Notes: generated by a model from the sequence alone, not told the origin. DNA of 64,000 nucleotides from Dyadobacter sp. 50-39 (GCA_001898145.1 MKSR01000040.1:974680-1038679), one strand, 5' to 3'. Numbered from the stretch's first letter, positions 35,935 to 45,854 are shown. Numbers and translations are program-made.

Positions 35935-38193
35935 CTAGCGCCCTTGGATACCTGTGCGGTACGAATCGTGGATCAGGCTCCCGTACTTTGCATGCAGTTG
36001 GGTTGCGACCTGGACGCTGCTTCCATTCGGTATCACCGGAAAATCCTTGCGTGCCTTCACCCATTGCCATTCCCACTGCGCGATTGACTTTTCGAAGCCG
36101 GAAAAATCCGGCGTTTGCCCGGATTCCATGGCGCTGTCGAGCATCACAAAAAATTTCTCCCAGCGCACCTTGTAAAAATCATTCAGCAGGCCACTCCATT
36201 GGCGGTTCGAATATTCATGGAGCGGACTTTCGGCATCGCCCCAGAGTGTGATCAGGTCGCGGGCATTTTGTTCATAAAGTGCCTTCTCGTCATCGTTGGT
36301 CCCCCATTTGCGGGCGGATGCGATCCACGGGCCCAGCAAAAAGTCCTTCCGCGTGGCCAGCAGCAGGTCCATATCTGAAATCAGTTCCAGAAATGCACGG
36401 CTGTGCTTCGCGAAAGCGGCGCGATCACCTGCGCGGAAGGCCTGTACCCATTGCTTCTGCACGACTAATGCGTAATTGGCCAGCACCTGTCGCGAAATGT
36501 CGGTCAGGTCGTACAGGAAGCCGTCGGTATGCGGGCCCTTCGCGGCGGACTGTACAAACAGTTCCCACGCCGGCAGCAGGTCGGCAGGCGGGTAGTTCAG
36601 TTTCGTGCGCGTCCACACCGTCGTGGAATCGAGCGTAGGCCTTCCGGTGACGATGGATTCGGCTCCATCGCGGATTTCCTTGCCATTATAGGCCGTTTTG
36701 CGAAGAATCTGCCATGCCTGCACCAGATTCCGGTCGTCTTTTCCATACCGGTTCCTGGCATATTTCGGCAGCCATTCGTCAAGGTCGATCGGCGTCGTAC
36801 GCCAGGTGTGGTCCATCGTCAGCTCGTAAATCACCGGATTTTGTTCGATGGCCTCCATCGTCAGGCCTATGCCCTCCATTCGCTTTTTGGCCGGGTCGTT
36901 CCAGGCGGCTGCCGGTCCTTGGGCCACGCCGTCCAACCTGCCGAACAGGTTCACATTCCCCCCGAAATTATTGAGCATATTCCATATCCAGGGTTTGCCG
37001 TAAAAGGCATCCGTCCGTTTCCAAACGGGTTCTATTTCCGCAGCCAGGTCGAGCAGCAGCATCCGGTCGTCGGGCACGGCATTCAGCAATGCTTCTATCT
37101 GCGGCGCCTTCCAGAACTTCCGGTCGCTATAAAAAAGCCAGCCCTGCATGACCCACACCGCGTCGGGATCGGCCTGGCGCATGCCCTCGTAAATGCGTTC
37201 GCTGAGCCTGGAAAGGTAAGCCGGATCATCGGTAGGCGGCTCGTTTTCATTGAATGTATCGGCAGAATAGAGGTGATCGGTGCCGTACAATGCTTTCTGT
37301 TTATCCAAAAAACGCTTCCCGATCTCGGCAAACATCGGGTCCTGCGAATCGAGAATGTAGGTATCGCCGAAACCGTTGGTCCAGTTGGTGGCTTTCAGCT
37401 GTGCCTGGGGATACTTTTTGCGGAATGCGGCCGGAACGTGCCCGGTGAATGCAGGCAGCACAGGCTTCATGCCCAGTTCCCGTTCCCGGCGAACGATCTG
37501 CTGCTGCAAGGTTTTGTGGCTCTCCATCCAGCTCAGCGGCAGCGGCCCGCCCCAGCCATCCAGGTTGCCCATCCAGAACCAGCCGAAGTAGGCCGGCCCG
37601 CTGAAAAAATCTTTGAGGTCATCATCCGAAAAACCCATTTCCCTGTACACTTGCAGCCATACATATTCTTCGCCGGTAATGGCCAGCGGCATGTTGATAC
37701 CGTGCAGCGCCATCCAGTCGATCTCTTTCTGCCAGCGGTCCCAATCCCACCAGCTCATGCTGTAATTGAATGTACAGTAATTGAGGTTATAGCGGTGCCG
37801 GTACATGGTCTCCTTACGTACGCGGGCAGGTACTGCGGGCAATACCGCGGGTAGCGCCAGGTTGGTTCCATTCCAGGTGATCTGGCAATGGGCGTACTCG
37901 GTGAGGTAATGGTACAAGGCAGACGCTACCGCCACGCCGCTCGTTCCGCGCAGGACAATCTTGCCCTGCCGGCTTTCTATTTCAAATTCATCTTTGGCTG
38001 ACTTCGAAGCCAGTTCTTCTACCTGAAAATGCGATGCATGCTTTGGGATAACCCTTTTAATCAGGGAACTTCCCGAACCTACAATCGACTGGGCGATGGA
38101 GGTTTGGGCGAGGACACTCAGCAAAAGGACAAGACAAAAGCGGTTGCCTCTCCCCCACCATCGGGAAGAGCAACCATGAAGGAAATGATTCAT
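35935..38193 (-). CDS. Alpha-N-acetylglucosaminidase, NAGLU family (GH89)
   Basis: The start is placed at 38193 (MNHFLHGCSS), giving 752 aa and a normal signal peptide (FCLVLLLSVLAQTSIAQ). The longer frame to 38403 would run into the SusD gene upstream. The three NAGLU domains are present: a small N-terminal domain, the catalytic barrel with WMALHGINMPLAITGEEYVW, FGWFWMGNLDGWGGPLP and ADTFNENEPPTDD (the catalytic Glu is in FNEN/E), and the C-terminal helical domain (TDISRQVLANYA). GH89 releases terminal alpha-linked GlcNAc, as in heparan sulfate or mucin-type O-glycans, outside the cell or in the periplasm. It is the last gene of the ECF/FecR/SusC/SusD operon, which points to an alpha-GlcNAc-capped glycan as the substrate. 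Confidence 0.94.
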   Translation of the reverse strand: MNHFLHGCSSRWWGRGNRFCLVLLLSVLAQTSIAQSIVGSGSSLIKRVIPKHASHFQVEELASKSAKDEFEIESRQGKIVLRGTSGVAVASALYHYLTEYAHCQITWNGTNLALPAVLPAVPARVRKETMYRHRYNLNYCTFNYSMSWWDWDRWQKEIDWMALHGINMPLAITGEEYVWLQVYREMGFSDDDLKDFFSGPAYFGWFWMGNLDGWGGPLPLSWMESHKTLQQQIVRRERELGMKPVLPAFTGHVPAAFRKKYPQAQLKATNWTNGFGDTYILDSQDPMFAEIGKRFLDKQKALYGTDHLYSADTFNENEPPTDDPAYLSRLSERIYEGMRQADPDAVWVMQGWLFYSDRKFWKAPQIEALLNAVPDDRMLLLDLAAEIEPVWKRTDAFYGKPWIWNMLNNFGGNVNLFGRLDGVAQGPAAAWNDPAKKRMEGIGLTMEAIEQNPVIYELTMDHTWRTTPIDLDEWLPKYARNRYGKDDRNLVQAWQILRKTAYNGKEIRDGAESIVTGRPTLDSTTVWTRTKLNYPPADLLPAWELFVQSAAKGPHTDGFLYDLTDISRQVLANYALVVQKQWVQAFRAGDRAAFAKHSRAFLELISDMDLLLATRKDFLLGPWIASARKWGTNDDEKALYEQNARDLITLWGDAESPLHEYSNRQWSGLLNDFYKVRWEKFFVMLDSAMESGQTPDFSGFEKSIAQWEWQWVKARKDFPVIPNGSSVQVATQLHAKYGSLIHDSYRTGIQGR

Positions 38194-38258
38194 TTTGGAA
38201 GTAGGAATGATTGCCTGCCGGCAGAAGGAAGCGGCGGCTGAAAAGATGTGAATGAGCG

Positions 38259-38293
38259 CATTCTCCGTACCCGGCGTGCGGGCACGGAGAATG
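38259..38293 (-). terminator. Hairpin between SusD and GH89 genes
   Basis: A 10-bp perfect stem (38259-38268 with 38284-38293), extended by CCG/CGG pairs, lies just after the SusD stop. There is no immediate T-run on the - strand (TTTTC comes about 15 bases later). It may be a weak terminator or an mRNA processing/stability element that lowers GH89 expression relative to SusC/SusD. Confidence 0.5.
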
Positions 38294-38300
38294 TTATAAA

Positions 38301-39917
38301 TCAATAGCCCGGATTCTGGACCAGTGCAGGATTGAGTTGCAGCGCTACCCTCGGGATCGGGAAAATGCGTCGGGTGACGTCCGAGTTGGTCTTGTACCCC
38401 CATTTGCCTTCGAATTTTCCAAACCGGATCATGTCGTTCCGGCGCCAGCCTTCCCAGGCAAATTCACGTGCTCTTTCGGCATAGATGAATTCGAGGTTGA
38501 CGCTGGTCAATGCAGGCGACGTGGTGCGTTGCGCCCGCAGCTCATTCACGAGCGAGAGTGCAGTATGCCCCATTGTCGGAGAGCCTCCGCGAAGTATTGC
38601 CTCAGCCTTCATCAACACAATGTCCGAGTACCTGAAAATAGGGATATCATTGTTCTGGTTCCTGTTCAGCGAAGTGGCATCGGGATAGAATTTCATGTTG
38701 CGGTACCCCATATGCCAGGCGATTTCGTCGTTACCCGCGTCAAAAGACGTCACATCCTGCCGCAGCACCACGTCGGGCGTCAACTTCACCTGGTAGGTGT
38801 AGGGTGCCGAAGGGCTGTCGCCTTTGTAAAACTGGTCGTAGCCGATGTTCGTGGTCGTCACGGTCAGCGGTGTTACGCCGTCGCTCATGTATTGCAGGCC
38901 GGTCAGCCACTGCTTGTTGCGGATATCACCGTCGTCATTGAAATTGGCATAAAACTCCGGCAAGGTACTCGCGCTTCCGGCGGGCGTGAACGGCAGACTA
39001 AACTTCTTCACCATACTTCTGGGAATGTCGTAACGCGAACGGTTGTTCACACTCCTGAATGGAAATGTGTTGGTTTGGGCCGGATCGTAAGGAATGGCGA
39101 AAATAAACTCCTTCATCTGCGGTCCGTTCGACGGATAGAACATGCTCAGGTAGCTGCTCCTGGGTTCCAGTGCAAACAATCCCGAAGCCATTACCTTGTC
39201 GCAGGCGGCGATGCAATCGTTGTAGCGGTTGGTACCGGTATAGTACTCTGCGTTCAGGTACATTTTGGCCAGCAAGGCGTAGGCGGTCCATTTGTTGGGC
39301 CTTCCGTATTGGGTTATGCCCGATACGTCGCTCAGATTAGGGATCGCTTCCAGGATCTCCTTTTCGACAAAATTGAAAACCTCTGTTCTCGGCGAGTTGG
39401 TTTTGGGCGCAAAATCACCGTAAGTGGTGTAGATTGGCACATTTCCAAAAGCATCCATCATCATGAAATAGGCGAATGCGCGTACCACCTTGATCTCCGA
39501 AAGCGTGGTCTGCTTCGCTGCTCCCTCCGGCATTTTCTGTTCCAGAATGGATATCGACTGGTTGGAAACACCAATTATGGTCGATAGCCAGGTCCAGTGG
39601 CCGTTCACATAGCCATTGTCCACGGTCCAGGTGTGCAGGTGCAATGTTTGGTTTTGGCCGCCGTCGTACCAGTTTCCACCGCGGGCAGGCATAATGCCCT
39701 CATCGGTGCTGTAAGAGGCGATCTGAAATGCTTCGGCTCCGAAATTCCCTCTCAATGCCACGTAAACGGGCCCGGAAGCGGAAATGAATTGTTCAGCCGT
39801 ACTCGGGAAAACGTCGGTCGTCAGCGCGGTGGTTACCGGCACGTCCAGGTCGTGGCAGGAAAACAGGGTGGTTGCCGCCAGCGTCGAAAAAAGTAGTTTT
39901 ATATATGAATTCTTCAT
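38301..39917 (-). CDS. SusD/RagB family nutrient-binding outer membrane lipoprotein
   Basis: This 538-aa protein has a lipoprotein signal ending at Cys21 (TTLFSC), then HDLDVPVTTALTTDVFPST. The SusD core shows NEIAWHMGYRNMKFYPD, IFRYSDIVLMKAEAILRGG, the FIYAERAREFAWEGWRRNDMIRFGKFEG signature and the terminal QNPGY. It caps the SusC encoded 16 bases upstream. The adjoining GH89 gene suggests it binds glycans with alpha-GlcNAc ends. Length and motifs are fully typical. Confidence 0.95.
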   Translation of the reverse strand: MKNSYIKLLFSTLAATTLFSCHDLDVPVTTALTTDVFPSTAEQFISASGPVYVALRGNFGAEAFQIASYSTDEGIMPARGGNWYDGGQNQTLHLHTWTVDNGYVNGHWTWLSTIIGVSNQSISILEQKMPEGAAKQTTLSEIKVVRAFAYFMMMDAFGNVPIYTTYGDFAPKTNSPRTEVFNFVEKEILEAIPNLSDVSGITQYGRPNKWTAYALLAKMYLNAEYYTGTNRYNDCIAACDKVMASGLFALEPRSSYLSMFYPSNGPQMKEFIFAIPYDPAQTNTFPFRSVNNRSRYDIPRSMVKKFSLPFTPAGSASTLPEFYANFNDDGDIRNKQWLTGLQYMSDGVTPLTVTTTNIGYDQFYKGDSPSAPYTYQVKLTPDVVLRQDVTSFDAGNDEIAWHMGYRNMKFYPDATSLNRNQNNDIPIFRYSDIVLMKAEAILRGGSPTMGHTALSLVNELRAQRTTSPALTSVNLEFIYAERAREFAWEGWRRNDMIRFGKFEGKWGYKTNSDVTRRIFPIPRVALQLNPALVQNPGY

Positions 39918-39932
39918 GATTCTGCTCCGATG

Positions 39933-42900
39933 TTAGATGGAAATGTTCAGACCGAATAGAAACGTGCGGGTCTTCGGATAGAAGTTGTTATAGTCCACCC
40001 CCGGAGCGATCCCGCCCTGGTTCACCTCGGGATCAACGCCTTTGTACTTGGTGATGACAAACAAATTGTTAACCGAAGTATAAGCCCTCAGACCTTTGAC
40101 AAATGGCCCCAGCTTCTTGAAATTGTAGCCCAGCGTAGCGTTGTCAAACCGCACAAAACTTCCGTTTTCGACGAAACGTGACGAGTAAACGTAAGCATTG
40201 AAATCACTTGCAGACTCATTGCCAGCGTCCAGAAGAATGTTGGAGTACTGTGCAGTGCTTGGGCGGAACAGGTCGGCGCGGGTGGCATTGAAAATCTTGT
40301 TTCCGAACACGCCCCTGATGAAGACATTCAGATCGAAGTTTTTGTACCGCACGCTGTTCGTCCAGCCCAGCATCAGTTTGGGTTGCGCACTGCCCAGGTA
40401 GTGATAATCCTTCCCTATTACCGGTGTGGTCGTGAGGGTGCCGTCTGCCGCCACGAATTGGGAGACACCCGCTTCATTTTTCCCGGCATACAGGAACGAG
40501 AAGTATTGTCCCAATGGCCGGCCCGCTTTCAGGATCTGAAGCGACCTTCCCGACTGCCCGCCTCCCTCGGGGCGCGACAACAATACCGAATCGCCGCCCG
40601 CAAATAACGGATTGGTAAGGCTGGTGATCACGTTTTTATTGTGCGCCAGGTTGATCCCGCTCGTCCAGCTGAAATTTGACTTGTCCACCAGACGTGCGCT
40701 GATATTAAACTCAACGCCTTTGTTATTCACGCTGCCGCCATTGGCAACGATGCTTCCCGACGGCACCAGCACCGGGTTCACGGTGTAGGAGTAGATCATA
40801 CCGGTGGTATTTTTATCATACACTTCAAGCGAGCCGTTTACCCGGTTTCCGAGTACCGAAAAGTCCAGCCCGAGATTGGTGGTCGCCGTTTTTTCCCATT
40901 TCAAATCAGGGTTCTCCGACTTCGTAGGACCGTAAGCACCTGTGAGCGAGCCATTATAGTAGTAAGTACCCAACGCGCCGGAGATAAATTGTGCCGTGTA
41001 GGCATTGAATCCGGTCGCATTACCGGTAACGCCATAGCTGGCTCTCAGTTTCAGGTCGGTGAACACATGCTGGTTTTCCATGAAACTTTCCTGGCTGATC
41101 CTCCATGCGGCACCTACCGACGGGAAATATCCCCATTGGTTATTCGCTCCGAACACCGAGCTGCCGTCCCTTCTGATCGATCCCTGCAGCAGATATTTGC
41201 TCTTGTAGTTATAGTTAAATCTGGCGAAATCGGAAATCAGCTGTGTTTCCTGATACACTCCATCCGGGCCGAAGCTGATCTGGTAGCCTGCCGTGCCGTA
41301 GGGATTGCTCAGCGCGAGGTTGTTATAGGTGACGTTATCGACGGGGAAATTGCTGGTGGTCACCTGAAAGCCCTGCCCTACCTTATTATTCTGCCACGAG
41401 TAGCCTACCACCGCATTAATGGAATGGTCTCCGAACTCCTTGTTCCAGGTCAGGTAAGTTTCCAGGATCTTGCTGGTATTCTGGTACGAACTTCTGTTTG
41501 CCTGGCCATTTTTACCGAATGACTGAACAGCATGGAAACCCACGCCCGGATCCGGGTTGTCGTACATGTTGTTGTAGTTGTTCGTAAAGTATTTGTTATA
41601 GTAGGTGCCCTGTAATGAGTTTGTATTCAGGTAAGAAATGTCCAGATTGTAAGTCAGCCCGAAAGGCAGCTCCACCTGCGTTTTGAAACTTCCAATGAGG
41701 TTGTTCGACTTCGTATTGCTCTCACTGTTGTTGATCATCGCCACCGGGTTATAGTAGTTGGTATTCTGAAAATTTTCAAAATAGGATCCATCTTCTTTTT
41801 GGATGGGCGAAACAGGCAGGTAAGAAGTCGATTGCAGCAACACGGTGTTGCGGTAAGGAATGTCGTTCGCATTGCTATGCGAGTTCGTCACCGAAAACCC
41901 GAATTTCAGCTTGTCCTTCAATGCGCGCTGCTCGATCGACAGGCGGCCGATGACGCGGGTCAGATCGCTGTTCAGCAGGATACCGTCTTTCTTTACATAG
42001 TTCAAACTCGCGGCGTAGGTGGTATGCTCGCCGCCGCCGTTGAAAGACAGGTTATGGTTGGTAGAAACCGCAGTCTTTTTCTGGATCGACGATTGCCAGT
42101 CCGTATTGGCACCTTGATCGTCCGCCGGCGTAAACCCTACACTGTTTTTTTCCAGAAAAGCCCTCAGTTGGCTGCCGGTCATCATATCGAGGCGGTTCGA
42201 GACCTTCTCGAAGCCAACGTAGCCGTTGTAGGAAATCTGCATGGTGCCCGGCTTTCCTTTTTTGGTCGTGACCATGATCACACCATTCGCAGCGCGGTTA
42301 CCGTAAATGGCCGTTGCCGCGGCATCTTTCAGCACGTCCACCGACGCGATATCATCCGGCGCAATCGTGGCAATGTCAGCCCCCGGCACACCGTCGATCA
42401 CATAAAACGGTCCCTGCGCACTATTGATGGTAGACGCACCGCGCATCACCACCGCTGCCGGCTTGTTAGGGTCTCCGCTGGCTGTGATATTCAGTCCCGG
42501 AACCTTCCCCTGAAGCAACTGTCCGACATCGGTGATAGCGCCATTGTTCAATTCTTCTCTTTTAATCGTACTGACGGCGCTGGTCAGGTTCTTCCGTGAC
42601 TGCTGGCCGTAGCCTACTACCGCCACCTCATTCAGGGTTGTATTACTTTCCGTCAGTGAAACCGTAATGTTGGTTTGCTTTCCGACCAGCACCTCCTTGG
42701 ATTCAAAACCGATGTAGGAGAAAACGAGCACGTCGGTATCCGTCACATCGATCGAAAACTTGCCATCGACATCCGTCACGGTACCCAGCTTGCTGGCCTT
42801 CACCACGACGGTTACACCCACCAACGGCTTCCCGTCCGAGCCCGATACCTGGCCTTTGATCAGCTGTACTGCCTTGGGGGCCGGAGGTGCAATTTTAGAC

Positions 42901-43289
42901 TGCTTTTTAGGTTGCAGTACAATGGTCTTATCCACGATAGAATATTCCAGCGGCAGGTTCGCTAGGCATTGGGCCAGCACGTCTTCCAGGGAACTTTCGC
43001 GCATGGAAACCGTCACCTTTTCCGATTTCCGGATCAGCTCGGTCCTGTACCAGAACGAGTAGCCGCTCTGCTTTTCAATCTCCTTCAATACCCTTTCCAG
43101 CGGTGCATTCTTCGCCAGAATGGTGATCTTCTGCGAAAAGCTGCTGGCGCTTACCTGCATGCAGAATGCGAGCGATATGATAAAGATCAGTTTCATAATC
43201 CGGATGGCCCTGATAAAGGGAGAGCAGGGAGGTTCTTCATGGGCATACGAAGGCCCGATCCCCTTTTGGATAAAAGAGTTGTGGTTCAT
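39933..43289 (-). CDS. SusC/RagA TonB-linked receptor with STN signalling domain
   Basis: The 1118-aa receptor has a signal segment (MKLIFIISLAFCMQVSASSFSQ) set behind a polar 31-residue N-terminal extension. It then has an STN domain (LERVLKEIEKQSGYSFWYRTELI), a carboxypeptidase-like domain (IKGQVSGSDGKPLVGVTV), the plug (FYVIDGVPGADIATI, YGNRAANGVIMVTTKKG) and a beta-barrel ending FLFGLNISI. The STN domain fits the FecR and ECF sigma genes upstream. It imports the glycan fragments captured by the paired SusD, probably alpha-GlcNAc-containing as judged from the GH89 gene at the end of the operon. An internal Met at residue 32 is an alternative start closer to the signal peptide. Confidence 0.95.
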   Translation of the reverse strand: MNHNSFIQKGIGPSYAHEEPPCSPFIRAIRIMKLIFIISLAFCMQVSASSFSQKITILAKNAPLERVLKEIEKQSGYSFWYRTELIRKSEKVTVSMRESSLEDVLAQCLANLPLEYSIVDKTIVLQPKKQSKIAPPAPKAVQLIKGQVSGSDGKPLVGVTVVVKASKLGTVTDVDGKFSIDVTDTDVLVFSYIGFESKEVLVGKQTNITVSLTESNTTLNEVAVVGYGQQSRKNLTSAVSTIKREELNNGAITDVGQLLQGKVPGLNITASGDPNKPAAVVMRGASTINSAQGPFYVIDGVPGADIATIAPDDIASVDVLKDAAATAIYGNRAANGVIMVTTKKGKPGTMQISYNGYVGFEKVSNRLDMMTGSQLRAFLEKNSVGFTPADDQGANTDWQSSIQKKTAVSTNHNLSFNGGGEHTTYAASLNYVKKDGILLNSDLTRVIGRLSIEQRALKDKLKFGFSVTNSHSNANDIPYRNTVLLQSTSYLPVSPIQKEDGSYFENFQNTNYYNPVAMINNSESNTKSNNLIGSFKTQVELPFGLTYNLDISYLNTNSLQGTYYNKYFTNNYNNMYDNPDPGVGFHAVQSFGKNGQANRSSYQNTSKILETYLTWNKEFGDHSINAVVGYSWQNNKVGQGFQVTTSNFPVDNVTYNNLALSNPYGTAGYQISFGPDGVYQETQLISDFARFNYNYKSKYLLQGSIRRDGSSVFGANNQWGYFPSVGAAWRISQESFMENQHVFTDLKLRASYGVTGNATGFNAYTAQFISGALGTYYYNGSLTGAYGPTKSENPDLKWEKTATTNLGLDFSVLGNRVNGSLEVYDKNTTGMIYSYTVNPVLVPSGSIVANGGSVNNKGVEFNISARLVDKSNFSWTSGINLAHNKNVITSLTNPLFAGGDSVLLSRPEGGGQSGRSLQILKAGRPLGQYFSFLYAGKNEAGVSQFVAADGTLTTTPVIGKDYHYLGSAQPKLMLGWTNSVRYKNFDLNVFIRGVFGNKIFNATRADLFRPSTAQYSNILLDAGNESASDFNAYVYSSRFVENGSFVRFDNATLGYNFKKLGPFVKGLRAYTSVNNLFVITKYKGVDPEVNQGGIAPGVDYNNFYPKTRTFLFGLNISI

Positions 43290-43435
43290 ACTTTTGTCTT
43301 GAGAGTTGGTACTAAACAGTAGGACAATTGTTTACAAGTGCCGGGCTCTTCCGATCGGGAGCGGTTGCAACGTTCCCGTTCTTTTTTTACAGAGGCCGGC
43401 GAAGAAGTCGCTATTCGGTCATAGGCAGAGGGGGG

Positions 43436-44632
43436 TTATGGTGTTACAATAATGGTTTTGCCTTCAATGCTGAATTTCACCCCGCTCAGCGAGAGGATTT
43501 TCATCACGCTCGATACATTGGAGTTGCGCGGGAGCCGGCCGGTGAAGCTTTCGCCCCGGCTGTTGCCTTCATACCTTACTTCCACGTCATACCAGCGGGA
43601 TACCTGCCGCATGATGCTTTCCAGGCTCTCGTCTTCAAACTGGAAATAGCCGTTTTTCCACGAAAGCTCTTTTTCCGTATTCACATCATCCACGACGCGC
43701 AGGCTGCCCGTAGCCGGGCTGATCCGCGCCTGCTGGCCGGGCGTGAGCAATGCTTCCCTCCCGCCCCTGGTCACTTTCACGGAGCCTTCGATCAATGTGG
43801 TACGCATGATTTTTTCGTCGTCGTATGCCATCACGTTGAAATGCGTCCCGAGCACGGTAATTTCCGTCGCGCCGTTTTTCACGATAAAGGGCATTTGCCG
43901 GTTATGCGCCACTTCGAAATACACCTCGCCGGTAATCTCCACCTGGCGCTGCTTACCGGTAAATGCCGTCGGGAAGCGCAGGCTCGAAGCCGCATTGAGC
44001 CAAACGCCGGTCCCGTCCGGCAGTACGATGTGGAATTGGCCGCCTTTGGGCGTGGTAACGGTATTGAACACCGGCGCGCTAGCTGCTTCCCTGCCCGATT
44101 TATATACCAGCTGCCCCTTACCCGACTGGCTTACGCTCGTGCCGCCCTGGCTGGCAAGCACGCCATTGCCGGCACTGTCGAGCGTGATGCTCGATCCGTC
44201 GCCCAGGGTGAGCACAGCCTTGCTGCTTCCCGGCGGGATGTCGGCCAGTTGCACTTTGGCGGCCCGCTCCTGCCTTGCGACTTCATGTCCGTTGCGGTAG
44301 CTCGCCCACCAATACACCCCAAACCCGATCACCAGCGCGGCGGCGACCATCTTCGGCCAGAGCCATGCAATGCCGCCGCTTGGTTCGGCCTGCGCTTCTT
44401 CCCGCCACACCACTTGCTCCGCCGGGAAAATGTTGGCCAGAATCCGGTCTGAAACGACTTCCGGCATGGGCTGCTCGGGCTCGAACCGCTCCCAGGCGCG
44501 TTCCAGCGCATGGGCAAAACGCTCGTCGTCCGGGTTGAGCCGGACCCATTCGGCCAGCTCCCGTTTCTCCGTCGCGTCCAGCGTTCCGTCGATCAGTTTT
44601 CCTATTAAAATTTCGATCCGTTCGTCAGGCAT
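43436..44632 (-). CDS. FecR family anti-sigma factor
   Basis: The 398-aa protein has a cytoplasmic N-terminal part with LAEWVRLNPDDERFAHALERAWERF, and one membrane span near residues 92-110 (MVAAALVIGFGVYWW). The periplasmic FecR domain shows TPKGGQFHIVLPDGTGVWLNAASSLRFP and EITVLGTHFNVMAYDDEK. The C-terminal DUF4974 domain ends GVKFSIEGKTIIVTP. It links the STN domain of the downstream SusC to the ECF sigma factor encoded upstream. The 146-base gap to SusC likely holds a separate sigma-dependent promoter, though I cannot point to a clear element. Confidence 0.95.
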   Translation of the reverse strand: MPDERIEILIGKLIDGTLDATEKRELAEWVRLNPDDERFAHALERAWERFEPEQPMPEVVSDRILANIFPAEQVVWREEAQAEPSGGIAWLWPKMVAAALVIGFGVYWWASYRNGHEVARQERAAKVQLADIPPGSSKAVLTLGDGSSITLDSAGNGVLASQGGTSVSQSGKGQLVYKSGREAASAPVFNTVTTPKGGQFHIVLPDGTGVWLNAASSLRFPTAFTGKQRQVEITGEVYFEVAHNRQMPFIVKNGATEITVLGTHFNVMAYDDEKIMRTTLIEGSVKVTRGGREALLTPGQQARISPATGSLRVVDDVNTEKELSWKNGYFQFEDESLESIMRQVSRWYDVEVRYEGNSRGESFTGRLPRNSNVSSVMKILSLSGVKFSIEGKTIIVTP

Positions 44633-44778
44633 AAAATATTTCCAATCCGGCTAATGCCATTATTTAAATTTGGCTATCCTTATTTTTCCTAGCCAACAGC
44701 AAGCGATTTCAACCCGATTGCCAAATGAAAGACAACCGGCAAAAAGCCAGGGACTAGTCGCAGCGAAAATTTTTTGAA

Positions 44779-45399
44779 TTATTTTTTCAAAGAGAGCAGC
44801 ATTGCCGCTACAAGCAGCGAATCGGCGTGGCGGCGGAGCTGTGTCCGGATGGTCGCCATCGCCTGCACAATGTGGTTTTTGACCGTATTAGGGGATATTT
44901 TGAGAAGATCGGCGATTTCTTCATGGCTCTTTCCCTCCTCGCGGCTAAGGCGGTACACAGCCCGCTGCTGGGGCGGCAGCGTGTCCACTACCGACTGCAA
45001 AACCTCTTCCACTTCCCTGGCCGCCAGCAAATCCTGGGCGTTGTTATTGCCCTGGTCGCCGTCCCGGAACATCTCCGACACGATGGCCGTCTCGTGCGCC
45101 ATGCGTTTGAAATGGTTGAGTACGTGGTTGCGGGACATCCGGAAAAGGTAACCGCCGAAATTATCGATCGAAGACAGCGATTCGTGATCCGCCCAGAGCT
45201 TCATGAAAACATCCTGCACGATATCCTCGGCCAGCATTTCGGAGCCGGTGAGGCGGAGGGTGTAGCCGTAAAGTTTGCTTTTGTATCGATGAAAGAGCGC
45301 AACAAAAGCGGCCTGACTACCCTGCGCGGCAGAGAGTACCAGGTATTTGTCGCTATCCGAATAAGCCTCCTTCAAACCTTTAACAGAACTAATAATCAA
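44779..45399 (-). CDS. ECF RNA polymerase sigma factor, start codon uncertain
   Basis: Family homology starts at SDSDKYLVLSAAQGSQAAFVALFHRY and runs through region 2 (GYTLRLTGSEMLAEDIVQDVFMKLW) and region 4 (LPPQQRAVYRLSREEGKSHEEIADLLKISPNTVKNHI). There is no ATG in frame near this start. The only upstream ATG is at 45570, and the intervening 55 residues look non-coding for this family. I used TTG at 45399 (206 aa, normal ECF length); TTG at 45373-45375 is another option. The C-terminus carries a short hydrophobic tail (LLVAAMLLSLKK). It should drive the FecR/SusC/SusD/GH89 genes downstream. Confidence 0.88.
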   Translation of the reverse strand: MIISSVKGLKEAYSDSDKYLVLSAAQGSQAAFVALFHRYKSKLYGYTLRLTGSEMLAEDIVQDVFMKLWADHESLSSIDNFGGYLFRMSRNHVLNHFKRMAHETAIVSEMFRDGDQGNNNAQDLLAAREVEEVLQSVVDTLPPQQRAVYRLSREEGKSHEEIADLLKISPNTVKNHIVQAMATIRTQLRRHADSLLVAAMLLSLKK

Positions 45400-45553
45400 T
45401 AAGTAACCAGCCGGCAATATATTGTTTGGAAAATTACAGAAAATTAAGTAAAAATTTGTTTGGTATACTAGGTTTCCGAAGAAAAAGAGGGAATGGCAGG
45501 TGATGGGTAACTTTTGTTCGTTGACATATACAGTTTGAAAAATACTTCTATCC

Positions 45554-45847
45554 ATTGATACGTACGGCATTCAAATCATGCTGCTGTTCTCCATTTGAAG
45601 CACTAACTTAGAAGCAGCTTAAAACAGGAAGCTTTTCAAAAAACTTAACGACTTCATTTGGGAATTCAGGACGCTATACAATAGCAAGTCGTATCGACTT
45701 TTTTGTTTTTGGGACAAAGTTGATGGTAAGGAAACCTTGGTTGGGGCGACACATGGTATCCTAAAAAAGACATAAAAAACGCCGCCAAAGGAGATTAAGA
45801 AAGCTGAGGAAATCAGGAGACAGTATTTGGACTACAAAGCAAAATGA
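45554..45847 (+). pseudogene. Decayed HigB/RelE-type (Gp49-like) toxin gene
   Basis: Reading the frame that ends at TGA 45845-45847 gives NRKLFKKLNDFIWEFRTLY, then YRLFCFWDKVDG, LVGATHGILKKT, a stop, and KTPPKEIKKAEEIRRQYLDY. This is the recognisable C-terminal two-thirds of a HigB/Gp49-like mRNA interferase. TAA at 45773-45775 interrupts the conserved KKTQKTP block exactly where Gln is expected (CAA to TAA). Further in-frame stops lie at 45620-45622 and 45596-45598, and no start is visible. The intact XRE gene starting eight bases after the frame is the expected antitoxin. The toxin is therefore inactive unless the stops are suppressed. The 5' boundary is approximate. Confidence 0.75.
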
Positions 45848-45854
45848 AATAGTT

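Noticed and set aside
38194-38403. N-terminal extension of the GH89 gene
   Set aside because: It overlaps the end of the SusD gene and its hairpin, and lacks a signal peptide; the internal Met at 38193 is followed by a normal one.
43376-43390. T-run after GC-rich sequence as a + strand terminator
   Set aside because: There is no + strand gene upstream of it and no stem of convincing length.
45400-45570. ATG-initiated extension of the ECF sigma gene
   Set aside because: The 57 residues include a Phe/Asn/Cys-rich stretch with no sigma homology and would make the protein far longer than the group.
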